From positions 2,679,001-2,743,000 of the forward strand of contig NZ_CP154630.1 of assembly GCF_039555535.1 (NCBI RefSeq): 64,000 nucleotides of DNA, written 5' to 3'. The notes below the pieces were generated by a model. The model searched no databases, was not told the origin of the DNA, and was given only the letters and a program-made list of their open reading frames with translations. The DNA is from Stenotrophomonas maltophilia. GTDB lineage: Bacteria > Pseudomonadota > Gammaproteobacteria > Xanthomonadales > Xanthomonadaceae. Below, one piece after another: positions 8,942 to 21,070 of the stretch (its first letter is position 1; every line of letters starts with the position of its first letter). Both the position numbers and the translations under genes were made by a program.

Positions 8942-9811
8942 ATGGACACGTCCCCCGTGCAAAGTCCCACTCCCATCGTCACCGGCCCGCGCGAATTCGA
9001 GTTCGCCGACCGTGATTTCCGCCGCGTCTGCGACCTGATCTACCAGCGCGTGGGCATCGCCCTGGCGCCGGCAAAGCGCGACATGGTGTATGGCCGCCTC
9101 TCTCGCCGCCTGCGTACGCTGGGCATGCGCAGCTTCCAGCAGTACCTGGACCATCTGGAGCAGGAAGACGGCGACGAGTGGCAGGCGTTCACCAACGCCC
9201 TGACCACCAACCTGACCTCGTTCTTCCGCGAGCCGCACCACTTCGACAAGCTGCGCGAAGAGCTGCAGCAGCGCTCCGGCCGCACGCCGCTGCTGCTGTG
9301 GTCGTGCGCGGCGTCCACCGGTGAAGAGCCCTATTCGATGGCGATCACCGCCTGCGAGGCCTTCGGCACCCTGAAGCCGCCGGTACGCATCATCGCCACC
9401 GACGTCGATACCCAGGTGCTGGCCACCGCCGGCCGTGGCGTCTACAACATCGACCGCGTCACCAACCTCGACCCGGACCTGCGCCGGCGCTACTTCCAGC
9501 GCGGCAGCGGCCCCAACGAGGGCCAGTGCCGCGTGCTGCCGGCACTGCGCGAGCTGATCGAGTTCCGCCCACTGAACCTGCTTGCCCCGCGCTACGACGT
9601 CGGCGGCCCGTTCGATGCGTTGTTCTGCCGCAACGTGATGATCTACTTCGACAAGCCAACCCAGCGCGCGATCCTCGGCCGCCTGGTACAGCACCTGGCC
9701 GATGACGGCCTGCTTTACACCGGACACTCGGAGAACTACCTGCACGCCGCCGACCTGATCCAGCCCTGTGGCCGCACCCTGTACCGCCGCGCGGCAAAGG
9801 CCGGTGCATGA
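8942..9811 (+). CDS. cheR: Chemotaxis protein methyltransferase CheR
   Basis: A 289-residue SAM-dependent methyltransferase that methylates receptor glutamates. The small helical N-terminal domain covers about residues 15-90 and the Rossmann methyltransferase domain the rest. The SAM-binding motif reads [15 protein letters not shown] (about 121-135), and [11 protein letters not shown] (about 226-236) is the usual CheR signature. Receptors in the same block end in DWQEF, which should recruit this protein. The cheD ATG overlaps the cheR stop by 4 nt, so the two genes are translated together. Confidence 0.97.
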   Translation: MDTSPVQSPTPIVTGPREFEFADRDFRRVCDLIYQRVGIALAPAKRDMVYGRLSRRLRTLGMRSFQQYLDHLEQEDGDEWQAFTNALTTNLTSFFREPHHFDKLREELQQRSGRTPLLLWSCAASTGEEPYSMAITACEAFGTLKPPVRIIATDVDTQVLATAGRGVYNIDRVTNLDPDLRRRYFQRGSGPNEGQCRVLPALRELIEFRPLNLLAPRYDVGGPFDALFCRNVMIYFDKPTQRAILGRLVQHLADDGLLYTGHSENYLHAADLIQPCGRTLYRRAAKAGA

Positions 9812-10404
9812 ACGCCTCGCTGCGTACCGACGATGTGATGCGCTACCAGGATGCGCGCTTCCAGACCATTGCCGCCAAGCTTCTGCCGACCCAGTACCTG
9901 GTGGTAGACGACACCACCGCGCTGACCACCACGCTGGGTTCCTGCGTGGCGGCCTGCCTGCGGGACCCGGTACTGAAGATCGGTGGCATGAACCATTTCC
10001 TGCTGCCCGAGGGCAATGCCGGCGACGGCGCGCCCGCGCGTTACGGCAGCTACGCGATGGAACTGCTGATCAACGACATGCTCAAGCGCGGCGCCCACCG
10101 CAAGCGCATCGAGGCCAAGGTGTTCGGCGGCGCCAACGTGCTCAAGGGATTCACCAGCAATCCGGTCGGTACCCGTAACGCCGAGTTCGTGCGCCAGTAC
10201 CTGCAGGCCGAGCATATCCCGATCATCGCCGAGGACCTGTGCGGCATCCATCCGCGCAAGATCTGGTTCTTCGCCGATACCGGCCGCGTCGTCGTGCAGC
10301 GCCTGCCGCACGCCCACGAAGCCGAAGTGGCCGCTACCGAATCGGCGGTGCGTGCACGCCTGTCCAAGGCACCGGTCACCGGTGGCGTGGAGCTGTTCGA
10401 ATGA
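9808..10404 (+). CDS. cheD: Chemoreceptor glutamine deamidase CheD
   Basis: A 198-residue CheD. The catalytic Cys is in [13 protein letters not shown], preceded by the TTALTTT stretch, and the conserved [10 protein letters not shown] follows about 15 residues later. CheD deamidates Gln in receptor methylation helices and so sets the sites used by CheR and CheB. The gene overlaps cheR upstream and cheB downstream by 4 nt each (ATGA), a tightly coupled cheRDB unit. Confidence 0.97.
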   Translation: MNASLRTDDVMRYQDARFQTIAAKLLPTQYLVVDDTTALTTTLGSCVAACLRDPVLKIGGMNHFLLPEGNAGDGAPARYGSYAMELLINDMLKRGAHRKRIEAKVFGGANVLKGFTSNPVGTRNAEFVRQYLQAEHIPIIAEDLCGIHPRKIWFFADTGRVVVQRLPHAHEAEVAATESAVRARLSKAPVTGGVELFE

Positions 10405-11474
10405 CCCTGACCGGCAACGCCCCCTGCCGGGTCCTGATCGTCGACGACTCCGCCGTCGTGCGCCAGATGCTCACCGAGATCCTGTCCAGCGACCCGACCA
10501 TCGACGTGGTCGGCACCGCCGCCGACCCGCTGCTGGCGCGCGAGAAGATCAAGCGCCTGGCCCCGGACGTGATCACGCTGGACGTGGAAATGCCGCGCAT
10601 GGACGGGCTGGCATTCCTGGAAAACCTGATGCGCCTGCACCCGCTGCCGGTGGTGATGATCTCCTCGCTGACCGAACGCGGCGCCGACACCACCCTGCAG
10701 GCGCTGGCGCTGGGCGCGGTGGACTTCGTGTCCAAGCCCAAGCTGGACGTGGCGCGCGGCCTGCAGGCCTACGCCGATGAGATCATCGCCAAGGTCAAGA
10801 TGGCGGCGCGCTCGCGCGTCCGCCCGCTGGTGCGTGCGGCCGCTCCGAAACTCCTGCTCGAAGCAGCTCCTGCAATGCGCCCGGCTGCGCCGCAGTTCCG
10901 CACCACCGACCGCCTGATCGCGATTGGTTCTTCGGCCGGTGGCACCGAAGCGCTGCGCGTTGTGCTGGAAGGCATGCCTGCCGATGCTCCCGCCGTGGTG
11001 ATGACCCAGCACCTGCCCGCCAGCTTCAGCAGCGCCTTCGCCGAGCGACTGGATCGGCACTCGGCGATGGCCGTGCGCGAGGCCAGCGATGGTGAAGCCG
11101 TGCTTCCCGGCCATGCCTACCTGCCGCCGGGTGGCAAGCACCTGCGCATCATCCGCGACGGTGCGCGCTGGCGCTGCCGCGTCGACGATGGCCCGGCGGT
11201 GAACCGGCACAAGCCTGCGGTCGACGTGCTGTTCCGTTCGGTCGCGCAGAATGCCGGCGGCAACGCGATCGGTGCCATCCTCACCGGCATGGGCGATGAC
11301 GGCGCGCGCGGCCTGCTGGAAATGCGCCAGGCCGGCGCACCGACGCTGGTCCAGGACGAGGCCACCAGCGTGGTCTGGGGCATGCCCGGCGCCGCGTTCA
11401 AACTCGGCGCCGCTGAGGAACAGGTGCCGCTGGAACGGATTGCCGAGCGGCTGCTGGCGCTCGCTCGCGGCTGA
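10401..11474 (+). CDS. cheB: Chemotaxis response regulator methylesterase CheB
   Basis: A 357-residue protein with an N-terminal receiver domain (phosphoacceptor Asp61 in [11 protein letters not shown]; acidic pair in LIVDDSAVV) and a C-terminal methylesterase domain. The catalytic triad is visible as Ser in [11 protein letters not shown], His in TQHLPAS and Asp in GMGDDGARG. Phosphorylation by CheA would release the esterase and allow adaptation. The ATG at 10401 overlaps the cheD stop; the longer open frame upstream only repeats cheD in another frame. Last gene of the chemotaxis block in this window. Confidence 0.97.
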   Translation: MTLTGNAPCRVLIVDDSAVVRQMLTEILSSDPTIDVVGTAADPLLAREKIKRLAPDVITLDVEMPRMDGLAFLENLMRLHPLPVVMISSLTERGADTTLQALALGAVDFVSKPKLDVARGLQAYADEIIAKVKMAARSRVRPLVRAAAPKLLLEAAPAMRPAAPQFRTTDRLIAIGSSAGGTEALRVVLEGMPADAPAVVMTQHLPASFSSAFAERLDRHSAMAVREASDGEAVLPGHAYLPPGGKHLRIIRDGARWRCRVDDGPAVNRHKPAVDVLFRSVAQNAGGNAIGAILTGMGDDGARGLLEMRQAGAPTLVQDEATSVVWGMPGAAFKLGAAEEQVPLERIAERLLALARG

Positions 11475-11507
11475 TAGCGCGCCCCGGCTCAAGGACTCCG
11501 CGGGCAG

Positions 11508-11605
11508 TAGATCCACGCCATGCGTGGATGCCTTTGTAGAGTCGAGCCGCGCTCGACTCATCGCGCATCGCACGAACAGCAGCCAAGCATGGACTCGGCG
11601 CTACA
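11508..11605. repeat. Cluster of three SMAG-type palindromes
   Basis: Units at 11508-11531 (GTAGATCCACGCC, +), 11537-11560 (GTAGAGTCGAGCC, +) and about 11580-11605 (ends GCTAC, inverted orientation). The last two form a head-to-head dimer. They follow the cheB stop by 33 bp. Confidence 0.8.
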
Positions 11606-11642
11606 GGCCATCATGCAACAAGAAAAGGTGCCGGCTTTCATC

Positions 11643-11661
11643 GGGGTTCTTCGTTTCAACG
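11643..11661. repeat. 19-bp direct repeat, left copy
   Basis: GGGGTTCTTCGTTTCAACG, found again perfectly at 14042-14060. Weaker similarity extends about 15-20 bp to the left of both copies (CCGGCTTTCA versus CCGGCTCTCA). The pair brackets a low-GC segment. Confidence 0.75.
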
Positions 11662-11712
11662 CGCTACCCGCATGTGTGCTTTGATAGCGGTATTGCACAA
11701 GGAATGCTGCAC

Positions 11713-12084
11713 ATGATCAAAGGCATATGGAAGGCCGCCCTGGCGGCCGTACTGCTTTCATTGCCACTGGCACCCGCCAGCGCCAGTGGCGATCTGTTCT
11801 ACTTCGAGGCCAAGCAGGGTGATGTGTTCTTCATGCTGATGCTGGTGGGTCGCGAAGATCCCGGCGCGGTAAGCGTCAGCTGGAAAGGCCCGTCTATCCC
11901 GCCGTACCCCAACGTGCATCGCCGCTACTACATCGAATTCAACCGTGCAAAGCGCCAGTCCTACGTGCGTCCACTTGACCGTGATGGACTGCCTTGGTTC
12001 GAGATGGATGTCTCCGGTAAGAGCGGCAACGTGCTGATCGGCGGCCGTCGGCTGGAAGGCAGCGCAGACTGGACCGTGCAGTAG
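11713..12084 (+). CDS. Exported protein of unknown function
   Basis: A 123-residue protein with a signal peptide (IKGIWKAALAAVLLSLPLAPASA) and a mature part of about 98 residues that is rich in aromatics (GDLFYFEAKQGDVFFMLM, RYYIEF, WFEMDVSG). I recognise no family. The ATG at 11713 is preceded at 9 nt by AAGGA, a better start than the ATG at 11704. Codon use and GC look lower than in the chemotaxis genes, as in the next gene. It lies inside the 19-bp-repeat-bounded segment, tail to tail with the WG-repeat gene (96 bp between stops). Confidence 0.7.
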   Translation: MIKGIWKAALAAVLLSLPLAPASASGDLFYFEAKQGDVFFMLMLVGREDPGAVSVSWKGPSIPPYPNVHRRYYIEFNRAKRQSYVRPLDRDGLPWFEMDVSGKSGNVLIGGRRLEGSADWTVQ

Positions 12085-12180
12085 CGCCGGAAGCCTGAGC
12101 GTTGCGTTGTTTCCAACACGCCCAGATCTTCCATTTGGATCGCACCAGGCTCCAGCCATACCAAGCAGTCAATGGTCCGA

Positions 12181-13932
12181 CTATTGGCTGGGACGAGGAT
12201 GCAGACGCCCCAGAACGGTCCCGTCAAGCTTGATCAGCTCCAAGGTCTGATCTGTCTTCAACGTCTCAAACAGACCATCCGGTCGAGAATGAATCGATAG
12301 AAATCCCTGTTCGAACAGCGTCGTTTCTGTGTCCGGGTCAAGAAAATTAACCGTAATATCACCGGCACTGTTTCGCTCACGCACGGAAACCAGGCCTTTC
12401 GAAACATTCACGTAGCCGTAGCGGGGCGCCAGCCTCCACCGCCCCGACTCATCCAGAAGACCCCAACGGCCACGTAGTGAGAGCGCATAGACTCTTGTTC
12501 CATCCGCCAAAAAATCCGGCAAGGGATCATGCAGCGTGAAATCAGCCACCGCATTGCCACGCAGATCGAGTATGTGATACCCGGGGTCATATCCCGGCCG
12601 TTCGAATGCCGCGACCAGATTCGGACCCAATGGTCTTATTCGACGGTAGCGAGGAGGAATCAGCCAAGCACCCGTAGCATCTATTACACCCCATCCTCCA
12701 TCGGCTTGGGCCAACAGCAGTTGGTCATCCAGCCCTTCCGCGGTTTGAAAACGCGCAAGTCGGTAGTACAGGGAAGACGAGATGCTGCCATCTTCCAGCA
12801 TCATGAAACGCACCCCCGCTTCGCCGGGCTTTTGATACTCGACGATCCTGCGGTTCAACGGATGCAGGCCTGCAGCGCGTTGCAGGGAGCGCAGCGACCC
12901 ATCCAGGCCTACAACGTATTCATCATCTTCCGAACTGAAGATTACATACCCCACTCGTTCAGCGAACTCATCTGTCTTCATACAGTGGCCTGCAGGCGTC
13001 GGAAACATCAAACCCGCGCGCGTGAAATGCAGGCACTGGCCGTCTTCGGCTACCGCAGAAAGCAGGTACCCACCCCGACCAAACTTGAACCGATATCGAC
13101 CCATGGGCGCCACTTGCACCCCGTGGGGATCCAGCACCGTGTCGTTCCCGCCCTGGGTGGCGAGCGCGAAACCCGAACTGTTGAAGGTCATCTGATCGTA
13201 GTCCTGGCGCCCTATGCCTGCCAGTGATCGATCAACCAGGCCAAAGTGGACACCATCGCGCGAAGCGATGGCCACTTCCCCATCATGACCCACGGGACCA
13301 AAGCTACCAAAGACACTGAAAACGGGACCGGACCTGCCCTTTGCGTCAAGGAAGTGGGTCGTGCAGCGCCGCTTTTCACTGTTGCAGAGTTCTACAGCCG
13401 GGTTTCCTGCCCAGGACGCCGAGCGCAGGAGATCGATCTCGCCTTTCTCCTCAAACCGACGCACCAATCGGCCTCGTGCATTGAAGAAGTCGATTCGCGT
13501 GTACGCCTTGGGCGGGCTCCGCAGCAATACCTTGGCTTCGATCATCCCGTTGCCATGTACCTCAACCGAGTCGTAATGCGCTTCAAGGACGATACGCCCT
13601 TCTGAATTCATGACGCCCCTGTTCTCCCCCCTTTCGAAGACCGCCACCCCATTTTTGAAGGGGCGGAGGTATTGCATTCCCCGATGCTCGACCAGTTGCC
13701 GGCCCGTGCCATCCAGCACCACGCAGCGACCCTCATGACAGAGGCTGTGGCGTGTAGTCCTGTCGAGACGGGGCGGCGGCTTGATAGACAGCGGCATCGC
13801 AGACGCCGGAGTTGCGCCGACCGATGGCGCTATGATCAGAAGTACGGAGGCCAGCAGAGCCCCGAAGGCTTGGGTGATGACGCTGCGGCGATGGGCAGGG
13901 CTGGGAGTCGTCAGCAGAAATGAATGGCGCAT
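12181..13932 (-). CDS. Exported WG-repeat protein of unknown function
   Basis: About 583 residues from the ATG at 13932. The N-terminus has a hydrophobic export segment (VITQAFGALLASVLLIIAPS) ending near VGATPASA. The rest consists of repeats of the WG (KWG) type, clearest near the C-terminus (GGWGVIDATGAWLIPPRY and GRWGLLDESGRWRLAPRY). WG repeats form beta structures whose targets are mostly unknown. The frame is open to 14058, but that extension would cover the acnB terminator, so a later start is likely; 13932 and 13959 are possible and neither has a strong SD. The gene is visibly less GC-rich than its neighbours and lies inside the 19-bp direct-repeat boundaries. Confidence 0.75.
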   Translation of the reverse strand: MRHSFLLTTPSPAHRRSVITQAFGALLASVLLIIAPSVGATPASAMPLSIKPPPRLDRTTRHSLCHEGRCVVLDGTGRQLVEHRGMQYLRPFKNGVAVFERGENRGVMNSEGRIVLEAHYDSVEVHGNGMIEAKVLLRSPPKAYTRIDFFNARGRLVRRFEEKGEIDLLRSASWAGNPAVELCNSEKRRCTTHFLDAKGRSGPVFSVFGSFGPVGHDGEVAIASRDGVHFGLVDRSLAGIGRQDYDQMTFNSSGFALATQGGNDTVLDPHGVQVAPMGRYRFKFGRGGYLLSAVAEDGQCLHFTRAGLMFPTPAGHCMKTDEFAERVGYVIFSSEDDEYVVGLDGSLRSLQRAAGLHPLNRRIVEYQKPGEAGVRFMMLEDGSISSSLYYRLARFQTAEGLDDQLLLAQADGGWGVIDATGAWLIPPRYRRIRPLGPNLVAAFERPGYDPGYHILDLRGNAVADFTLHDPLPDFLADGTRVYALSLRGRWGLLDESGRWRLAPRYGYVNVSKGLVSVRERNSAGDITVNFLDPDTETTLFEQGFLSIHSRPDGLFETLKTDQTLELIKLDGTVLGRLHPRPSQ

Positions 13933-14019
13933 CTCAGGCAAGACCCGAATGGTGGGCATCCACGGTAGGCGCCATGCGTCGCCAGAGACATACAATTTGT
14001 CCGAAAGTGCCCTGTCCAC

Positions 14020-14048
14020 AAAAAACCCCCGGCTCTCACCGGGGGTTC
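14020..14048 (-). terminator. Rho-independent terminator of acnB
   Basis: Read on the - strand, ACCCCCGG and CCGGGGGT-type arms enclose a GTGAGAG-like loop and are followed by a run of six T. It lies about 44 bp after the acnB stop. The right 19-bp direct repeat (14042-14060) overlaps its 5' arm. Confidence 0.85.
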
Positions 14049-14060
14049 TTCGTTTCAACG
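14042..14060. repeat. 19-bp direct repeat, right copy
   Basis: GGGGTTCTTCGTTTCAACG, identical to 11643-11661, overlapping the upstream arm of the acnB terminator. Confidence 0.75.
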
Positions 14061-14091
14061 GGGCCGCCAGCCAGCGGCCGGCACTACCGCA

Positions 14092-16683
14092 TCAGGCAGC
14101 GACCGTCTTGGCCACGTCCTGATATTCCTCGATCTGGTCGAAGTTCATGTAGCGGTAGATCTCCGCACCATTGGCGTTGATCACGCCGATGTCCGCCATG
14201 TACTCCTCCTTGGTCGGGATGCGGCCCAGGCGCGAGCAGATCGCCGCCAGTTCGGCCGAACCCAGGTACACGTTGGTGTTGCGGCCCAGGCGGTTCGGGA
14301 AGTTGCGGGTCGAGGTCGACATCGCGGTGGAACCTTCGCGGATCTGCGCCTGGTTGCCCATGCACAGCGAGCAGCCCGGCATTTCCATGCGTGCGCCGGT
14401 GGCGCCGAAGGTGCCGTACACGCCTTCCTTGGTCAGCTCCGAGGCATCCATCTTGGTCGGCGGGGCCACCCACAGGCGGGTCGGCAGGTCACGCTTGCCT
14501 TCCAGCAACTTCGCAGCGGCGCGGAAATGACCGATGTTGGTCATGCACGAACCGATGAACACTTCGTCGATCTTGGCGCCGGCGACTTCGGACAGGGTCT
14601 TCACGTCGTCCGGGTCGTTCGGGCAGGCCACGATCGGCTCGTGGATGTCGGCCAGGTCGATCTCGATGACGGCAGCGTATTCGGCGTCGGCATCCGGCTC
14701 CAGCAGCTCCGGGTTGGCCAGCCACGCTTCCATCTTCTCGATACGACGCTGCAGCGAGCGCGGATCCTGGTAACCCTCGGCAATCATCCACTTCAGCAGG
14801 GTGATGTTGCTGGTCAGGTACTCGATGATCGGTTCCTTGTTCAGGCGCACCGAGCAACCGGCGGCCGAACGCTCGGCCGAGGCGTCGGACAGCTCGAACG
14901 CCTGCTCGACCTTCAGCTCCGGCAGGCCTTCGATTTCCAGGATGCGGCCGGAGAAGATGTTCTTCTTGCCAGCCTTGGCCACGGTCAGCAGACCCGACTT
15001 GATCGCGTACAGCGGGATCGCGTTGACCAGGTCACGCAGGGTCACGCCCGGCTGCATCTTGCCCTTGAAGCGCACCAGCACCGATTCCGGCATGTCCAGC
15101 GGCATGACGCCGGTGGCCGCAGCGAAGGCGACCAGGCCCGAGCCGGCCGGGAACGAAATGCCCACCGGGAAACGGGTGTGCGAGTCACCACCAGTACCGA
15201 CGGTGTCCGGCAGCAGCATGCGGTTGAGCCAGCTGTGGATCACGCCGTCGCCCGGGCGCAGCGAAACGCCGCCACGGGTGGAGATGAACTCCGGCAGGGT
15301 GTGGTGGGTCTTGACGTCCACCGGCTTCGGGTAAGCGGCGGTGTGGCAGAACGACTGCATCACCAGGTCGGCCGAGAAGCCCAGGCAGGCCAGGTCCTTC
15401 AGCTCGTCACGGGTCATCGGGCCGGTGGTGTCCTGCGAGCCGACCGAAGTCATCTTCGGTTCGCAGTAGGTGCCCGGGCGCATGCCCTGGCCTTCCGGCA
15501 GGCCACAGGCGCGGCCGACCATCTTCTGCGCCAGCGAGAAGCCCTTGCCGTTGTCGGCCGGCTGCACCGGCAGGCGGAACAGGTCGGTCGGGGCCAGGCC
15601 CAGCGCCTCACGCGCCTTGCCGGTCAGGCCACGGCCGATGATCAGCGGAATGCGGCCACCGGCGCGCACTTCGTCGAACAGCACGTCGGACTTGACCTGG
15701 AACTCGGCGATCACTTCACCGTTCTTCAGCGCCTTGCCTTCGTACGGACGCAGCTCGACCACATCGCCGTGCTCCATCTTCGACACGTCCAGCTCGATCG
15801 GCAGCGCACCGGCATCTTCCATGGTGTTGTAGAAGATCGGGGCGATCTTCGAACCCAGGCAGACGCCGCCGGCGCGCTTGTTCGGGATGAACGGAATGTC
15901 ATCACCGGTCCACCACAGCACGCTGTTGGTGGCCGACTTGCGCGAGGAACCGGTGCCGACCACGTCGCCGACGTAGGCAACCAGGTGACCCTTGTCCTTC
16001 AGGTCGAGGATCTGCTGGATCGGACCGCGCTTGCCGTCTTCTTCCGGGGTGAACGGCGCGTCGTCGCGCTTGTTCTTCAGCATCGCCAGGGCGTGCATCG
16101 GGATGTCCGGGCGGGTGGTTGCGTCCGGTGCCGGCGACAGGTCGTCGGTGTTGGTTTCGCCCGGCACCTTGAACACGGTGACGGTCAGGCTCTGCGGCAC
16201 TTCCGGGTTGCTGGTGAACCACTCGGCATCGGCCCAGCTCTGCAGCACGGCCTGGGCGTTGGCGTTGCCGGCCTTGGCCTTTTCCTGCACATCGTGGAAC
16301 GCATCGAACACCAGCAGGGTCTTCTTCAGGCCGTTGGCAGCGATGGTGCCGACGCTGGCGTCGTCCAGCAACTGCACCAGCGGGGCCACGTTGTAACCGC
16401 CGAGCATGGTGCCCAGCAGTTCGGTGGCGCGCTCGCGGCTGATCAGCGGGTTCTGCTCGCTGCCCAGCGCGATCGCGGCCAGGTACGAGGCCTTGACCTT
16501 GGCTGCGTCATCGACGCCGGCCGGCACGCGGTGGGTCAGCAGGTCGAGCAGGAACTCGGCCTCGCCCTGCGGCGGGTTCTTCAGCAGTTCGATGACATCG
16601 GCCGTCTGCTGCGCGCTCAGCGGCAGCGGCGGGATGCCAAGCGCAGCGCGCTCGGCGACGTGGTGGCGGTAGGCTTCCAACAT
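14092..16683 (-). CDS. acnB: Aconitate hydratase B
   Basis: An 863-residue AcnB (about 865 in E. coli). It interconverts citrate and isocitrate in the TCA cycle and may also hydrate 2-methyl-cis-aconitate. The N-terminal HEAT-like region starts [16 protein letters not shown]. The 4Fe-4S ligands are Cys in [11 protein letters not shown] and the CxxC of GCSLCMGNQ near the C-terminus. The ATG at 16683 has GGGAG at 9 nt; the longer frame upstream has no support. In Xanthomonas this gene is known as rpfA. It lies 43 bp downstream of the vapC-like gene on the same strand, so read-through from the toxin-antitoxin promoter is possible. A strong terminator follows. Confidence 0.97.
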   Translation of the reverse strand: MLEAYRHHVAERAALGIPPLPLSAQQTADVIELLKNPPQGEAEFLLDLLTHRVPAGVDDAAKVKASYLAAIALGSEQNPLISRERATELLGTMLGGYNVAPLVQLLDDASVGTIAANGLKKTLLVFDAFHDVQEKAKAGNANAQAVLQSWADAEWFTSNPEVPQSLTVTVFKVPGETNTDDLSPAPDATTRPDIPMHALAMLKNKRDDAPFTPEEDGKRGPIQQILDLKDKGHLVAYVGDVVGTGSSRKSATNSVLWWTGDDIPFIPNKRAGGVCLGSKIAPIFYNTMEDAGALPIELDVSKMEHGDVVELRPYEGKALKNGEVIAEFQVKSDVLFDEVRAGGRIPLIIGRGLTGKAREALGLAPTDLFRLPVQPADNGKGFSLAQKMVGRACGLPEGQGMRPGTYCEPKMTSVGSQDTTGPMTRDELKDLACLGFSADLVMQSFCHTAAYPKPVDVKTHHTLPEFISTRGGVSLRPGDGVIHSWLNRMLLPDTVGTGGDSHTRFPVGISFPAGSGLVAFAAATGVMPLDMPESVLVRFKGKMQPGVTLRDLVNAIPLYAIKSGLLTVAKAGKKNIFSGRILEIEGLPELKVEQAFELSDASAERSAAGCSVRLNKEPIIEYLTSNITLLKWMIAEGYQDPRSLQRRIEKMEAWLANPELLEPDADAEYAAVIEIDLADIHEPIVACPNDPDDVKTLSEVAGAKIDEVFIGSCMTNIGHFRAAAKLLEGKRDLPTRLWVAPPTKMDASELTKEGVYGTFGATGARMEMPGCSLCMGNQAQIREGSTAMSTSTRNFPNRLGRNTNVYLGSAELAAICSRLGRIPTKEEYMADIGVINANGAEIYRYMNFDQIEEYQDVAKTVAA

Positions 16684-16726
16684 GACAACTCCCGGGTAAT
16701 GCGTAGGTTGAAATAACAAGGTGGGC

Positions 16727-17128
16727 TCAGGCTTGCGGCACGATCAGCTTCAGGCCCTTGAAGTAGTCGCGGTAAAACGTGTCGTTCCAGGTGATCAGGC
16801 CATCGCACTGCAGCAGTGCGTGGGCGCCGACCATGAATTCGTCCAGGCTGCGGCGGCTGCCGCCGCGCTGGCGATGACGGCGGTGCATCTCGCCGGCGCG
16901 CAGGGCCGACTTGGCTTCCATCGGGTTGAAGTGCACACCCATCTCTTCCAGTGCTTCCAGCACCTCGGCGCCACCGCGCAGCGATGCGCAGACTTCGGCC
17001 AGGGTCGCGCCACACACCACTACGCGGCCACCGACCAGGCTCTGCCGCAGGATGGCTTCCACGGCATCGGCCTGCGGGCCATTGCTGAGCAGCTCGACCA
17101 GTACCGGTGAATCGACGGCGATCATCAC
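16727..17128 (-). CDS. PIN-domain toxin (VapC type)
   Basis: A 133-residue PIN-domain protein. The acidic residues expected for the metal site can be seen: Asp in [12 protein letters not shown], Glu in TLAEVC, Asp in [13 protein letters not shown] and Asp near the C-terminus (ITWNDTFY). Such toxins are usually site-specific RNases that act on tRNA or rRNA and are neutralised by the gene product upstream. It starts 3 bp after the antitoxin stop. The start may be the first or second Met of the MM pair. Confidence 0.88.
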   Translation of the reverse strand: MMIAVDSPVLVELLSNGPQADAVEAILRQSLVGGRVVVCGATLAEVCASLRGGAEVLEALEEMGVHFNPMEAKSALRAGEMHRRHRQRGGSRRSLDEFMVGAHALLQCDGLITWNDTFYRDYFKGLKLIVPQA

Positions 17129-17131
17129 GGC

Positions 17132-17356
17132 TTACTCCTCGTCACGCACCGCGCGTACCGCTGCGTCGGACGATTCGAAGCCGTCCAGCGCGAACTTGCC
17201 GCGCGCCCGTGAAATGGCATCGTCAACACTCTTGCGCAGGATGATGCGGCTGCCGTCCAGCTCGACCTTCAGCAGCGTGCCCTTGGTCAGGCCGAGGGCA
17301 TCACGCACCGCCTTGGGCAGGGTGATCTGTCCGCGTTCTGCAACAGTGGCTTCCAT
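17132..17356 (-). CDS. AbrB/MazE-type antitoxin
   Basis: A 74-residue protein with the swapped-hairpin DNA-binding fold: [22 protein letters not shown], then [17 protein letters not shown]. The C-terminal tail (about 45-74) would wrap the toxin. The ATG at 17356 has GGAGG at 10 nt; the upstream Met at 17380 overlaps the promoter and is unlikely. It probably represses its own promoter, where a TATAAT box lies within short repeats. Confidence 0.88.
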   Translation of the reverse strand: MEATVAERGQITLPKAVRDALGLTKGTLLKVELDGSRIILRKSVDDAISRARGKFALDGFESSDAAVRAVRDEE

Positions 17357-17372
17357 CGGTAGGCCCTCCAGA

Positions 17373-17411
17373 GTATGCACAAATTATACATACTTCCCCG
17401 GGCATACTTCC
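17373..17411 (-). promoter_or_regulatory. Toxin-antitoxin promoter and likely operator
   Basis: On the - strand a perfect -10 box TATAAT lies at 17383-17388. It is enclosed by GTATG (17373) and CATAC (17389). CATACTTCC occurs twice as a direct repeat 14 bp apart (17389 and 17403), giving suitable half-sites for an autoregulating AbrB-type antitoxin. Confidence 0.6.
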
Positions 17412-17657
17412 ACTCTGAACAGGACCGGCGACCCGCCAGCCCTTGCCTCGCAAAGGATCGGCCACAAACGTGACATACGCCATACACCTTCCCCTGTAGT
17501 CTGGAACCGATGCCGCAGGCCGGACCCGGCCCGGGTGAATCCATTCAGTTTCGGGTTCATACTGGAACCTCCGGGGCCACCAGGCCCGCGGCGACCGCAA
17601 GCAGGCCCACCCACGAACGGGCCACTGCAAGCCATCCGCAAGAAGGAGTTACCCCGC
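17412..17657. other. acnA leader region
   Basis: Non-coding interval between the toxin-antitoxin promoter and acnA. The long frame extending upstream of acnA has no coding character. I see only the strong SD (AGAAGGAG) just before acnA and no clear promoter boxes. Confidence 0.5.
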
Positions 17658-20411
<2,754 letters not shown>

Positions 20412-20421
20412 CGCCTGACCT

Positions 20422-20485
20422 GTAGAGCCGAGCCATGCTCGGCTGCATTGCCACCAACCGCAGCCGAGCATCGGCTCGGCTCTAC
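20422..20485. repeat. SMAG-type dimer (head-to-head)
   Basis: GTAGAGCCGAGCCATGCTCGGCTGC and its inverted partner ending GGCTCTAC form a 64-bp potential hairpin directly after acnA, possibly serving as a 3' end. Confidence 0.85.
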
Positions 20486-20498
20486 AGATGCACTGCCC

Positions 20499-20954
20499 CT
20501 ACGGCCCGACGCCGTAGATCCGCCACGGCGCCGCGCTCGGCCCGACGTCATACACCAGGCCGCGCAGGCCCTCCGGCATCACCGTCCCGCCATTGGCGGC
20601 ACCGGTGTTGAGCACGGTTACCACCATCTCGAACGCCGGATGCGGCGCCTGGCCGATGCGCGAACAGACCACGCCACGGTCCTCGTAGTGCACCACCGGG
20701 GTAAAGCCACCATCGCCGCAGGCCACCGCAATGAAGCGGTAGCCGCGATCCTCGGCACTGCCCGGCATCAGCGCATGCGCGGCGTAGGACACGCGCCCCT
20801 GCCCGCCGGCATAGGCCGGCACCTGGACACGGAACTGGCCGATATCCCCCACCGCCAGCACCGGGAAATCGAGTTGCAGCATCGGTGGGGGGATCGGCTC
20901 GGCACGCAGCGGAATCGCAACGGACAGCAACAGGCCACAGAGAAGTCGTTTCAT
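20499..20954 (-). CDS. Secreted protein of unknown function
   Basis: A 151-residue protein from the ATG at 20954, which has GGGAG at the right distance. The signal peptide is short (KRLLCGLLLSVAIPLRA). The mature part looks beta-rich (LQLDFPVLAVGDIGQFRVQVPAY; GYRFIAVACGDGGFTPVVHYED) with two cysteines that could form a disulfide. I do not recognise a family. It lies 116 bp after the choline/betaine transporter gene on the same strand. Confidence 0.7.
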   Translation of the reverse strand: MKRLLCGLLLSVAIPLRAEPIPPPMLQLDFPVLAVGDIGQFRVQVPAYAGGQGRVSYAAHALMPGSAEDRGYRFIAVACGDGGFTPVVHYEDRGVVCSRIGQAPHPAFEMVVTVLNTGAANGGTVMPEGLRGLVYDVGPSAAPWRIYGVGP

Positions 20955-21070
20955 CGGGGTCTCCCGCTTGAAGAGACTCCATGGTCGATCACGACCCCAT
21001 GCGACGTATCTAGGAATGCAATGAAATGTGGCAGGCATCGGCCCGCGCCGATGCCCACCCGCACCGCCCC

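Noticed and set aside
14527..16716. 729-codon open frame opposite acnB
   Set aside because: Antisense shadow of acnB; composition explained by the codon use of the real gene.
16911..17657. N-terminal extension of acnA over the toxin-antitoxin genes
   Set aside because: It is antisense to the toxin-antitoxin pair; the family start [11 protein letters not shown] at 17658 has a strong SD.
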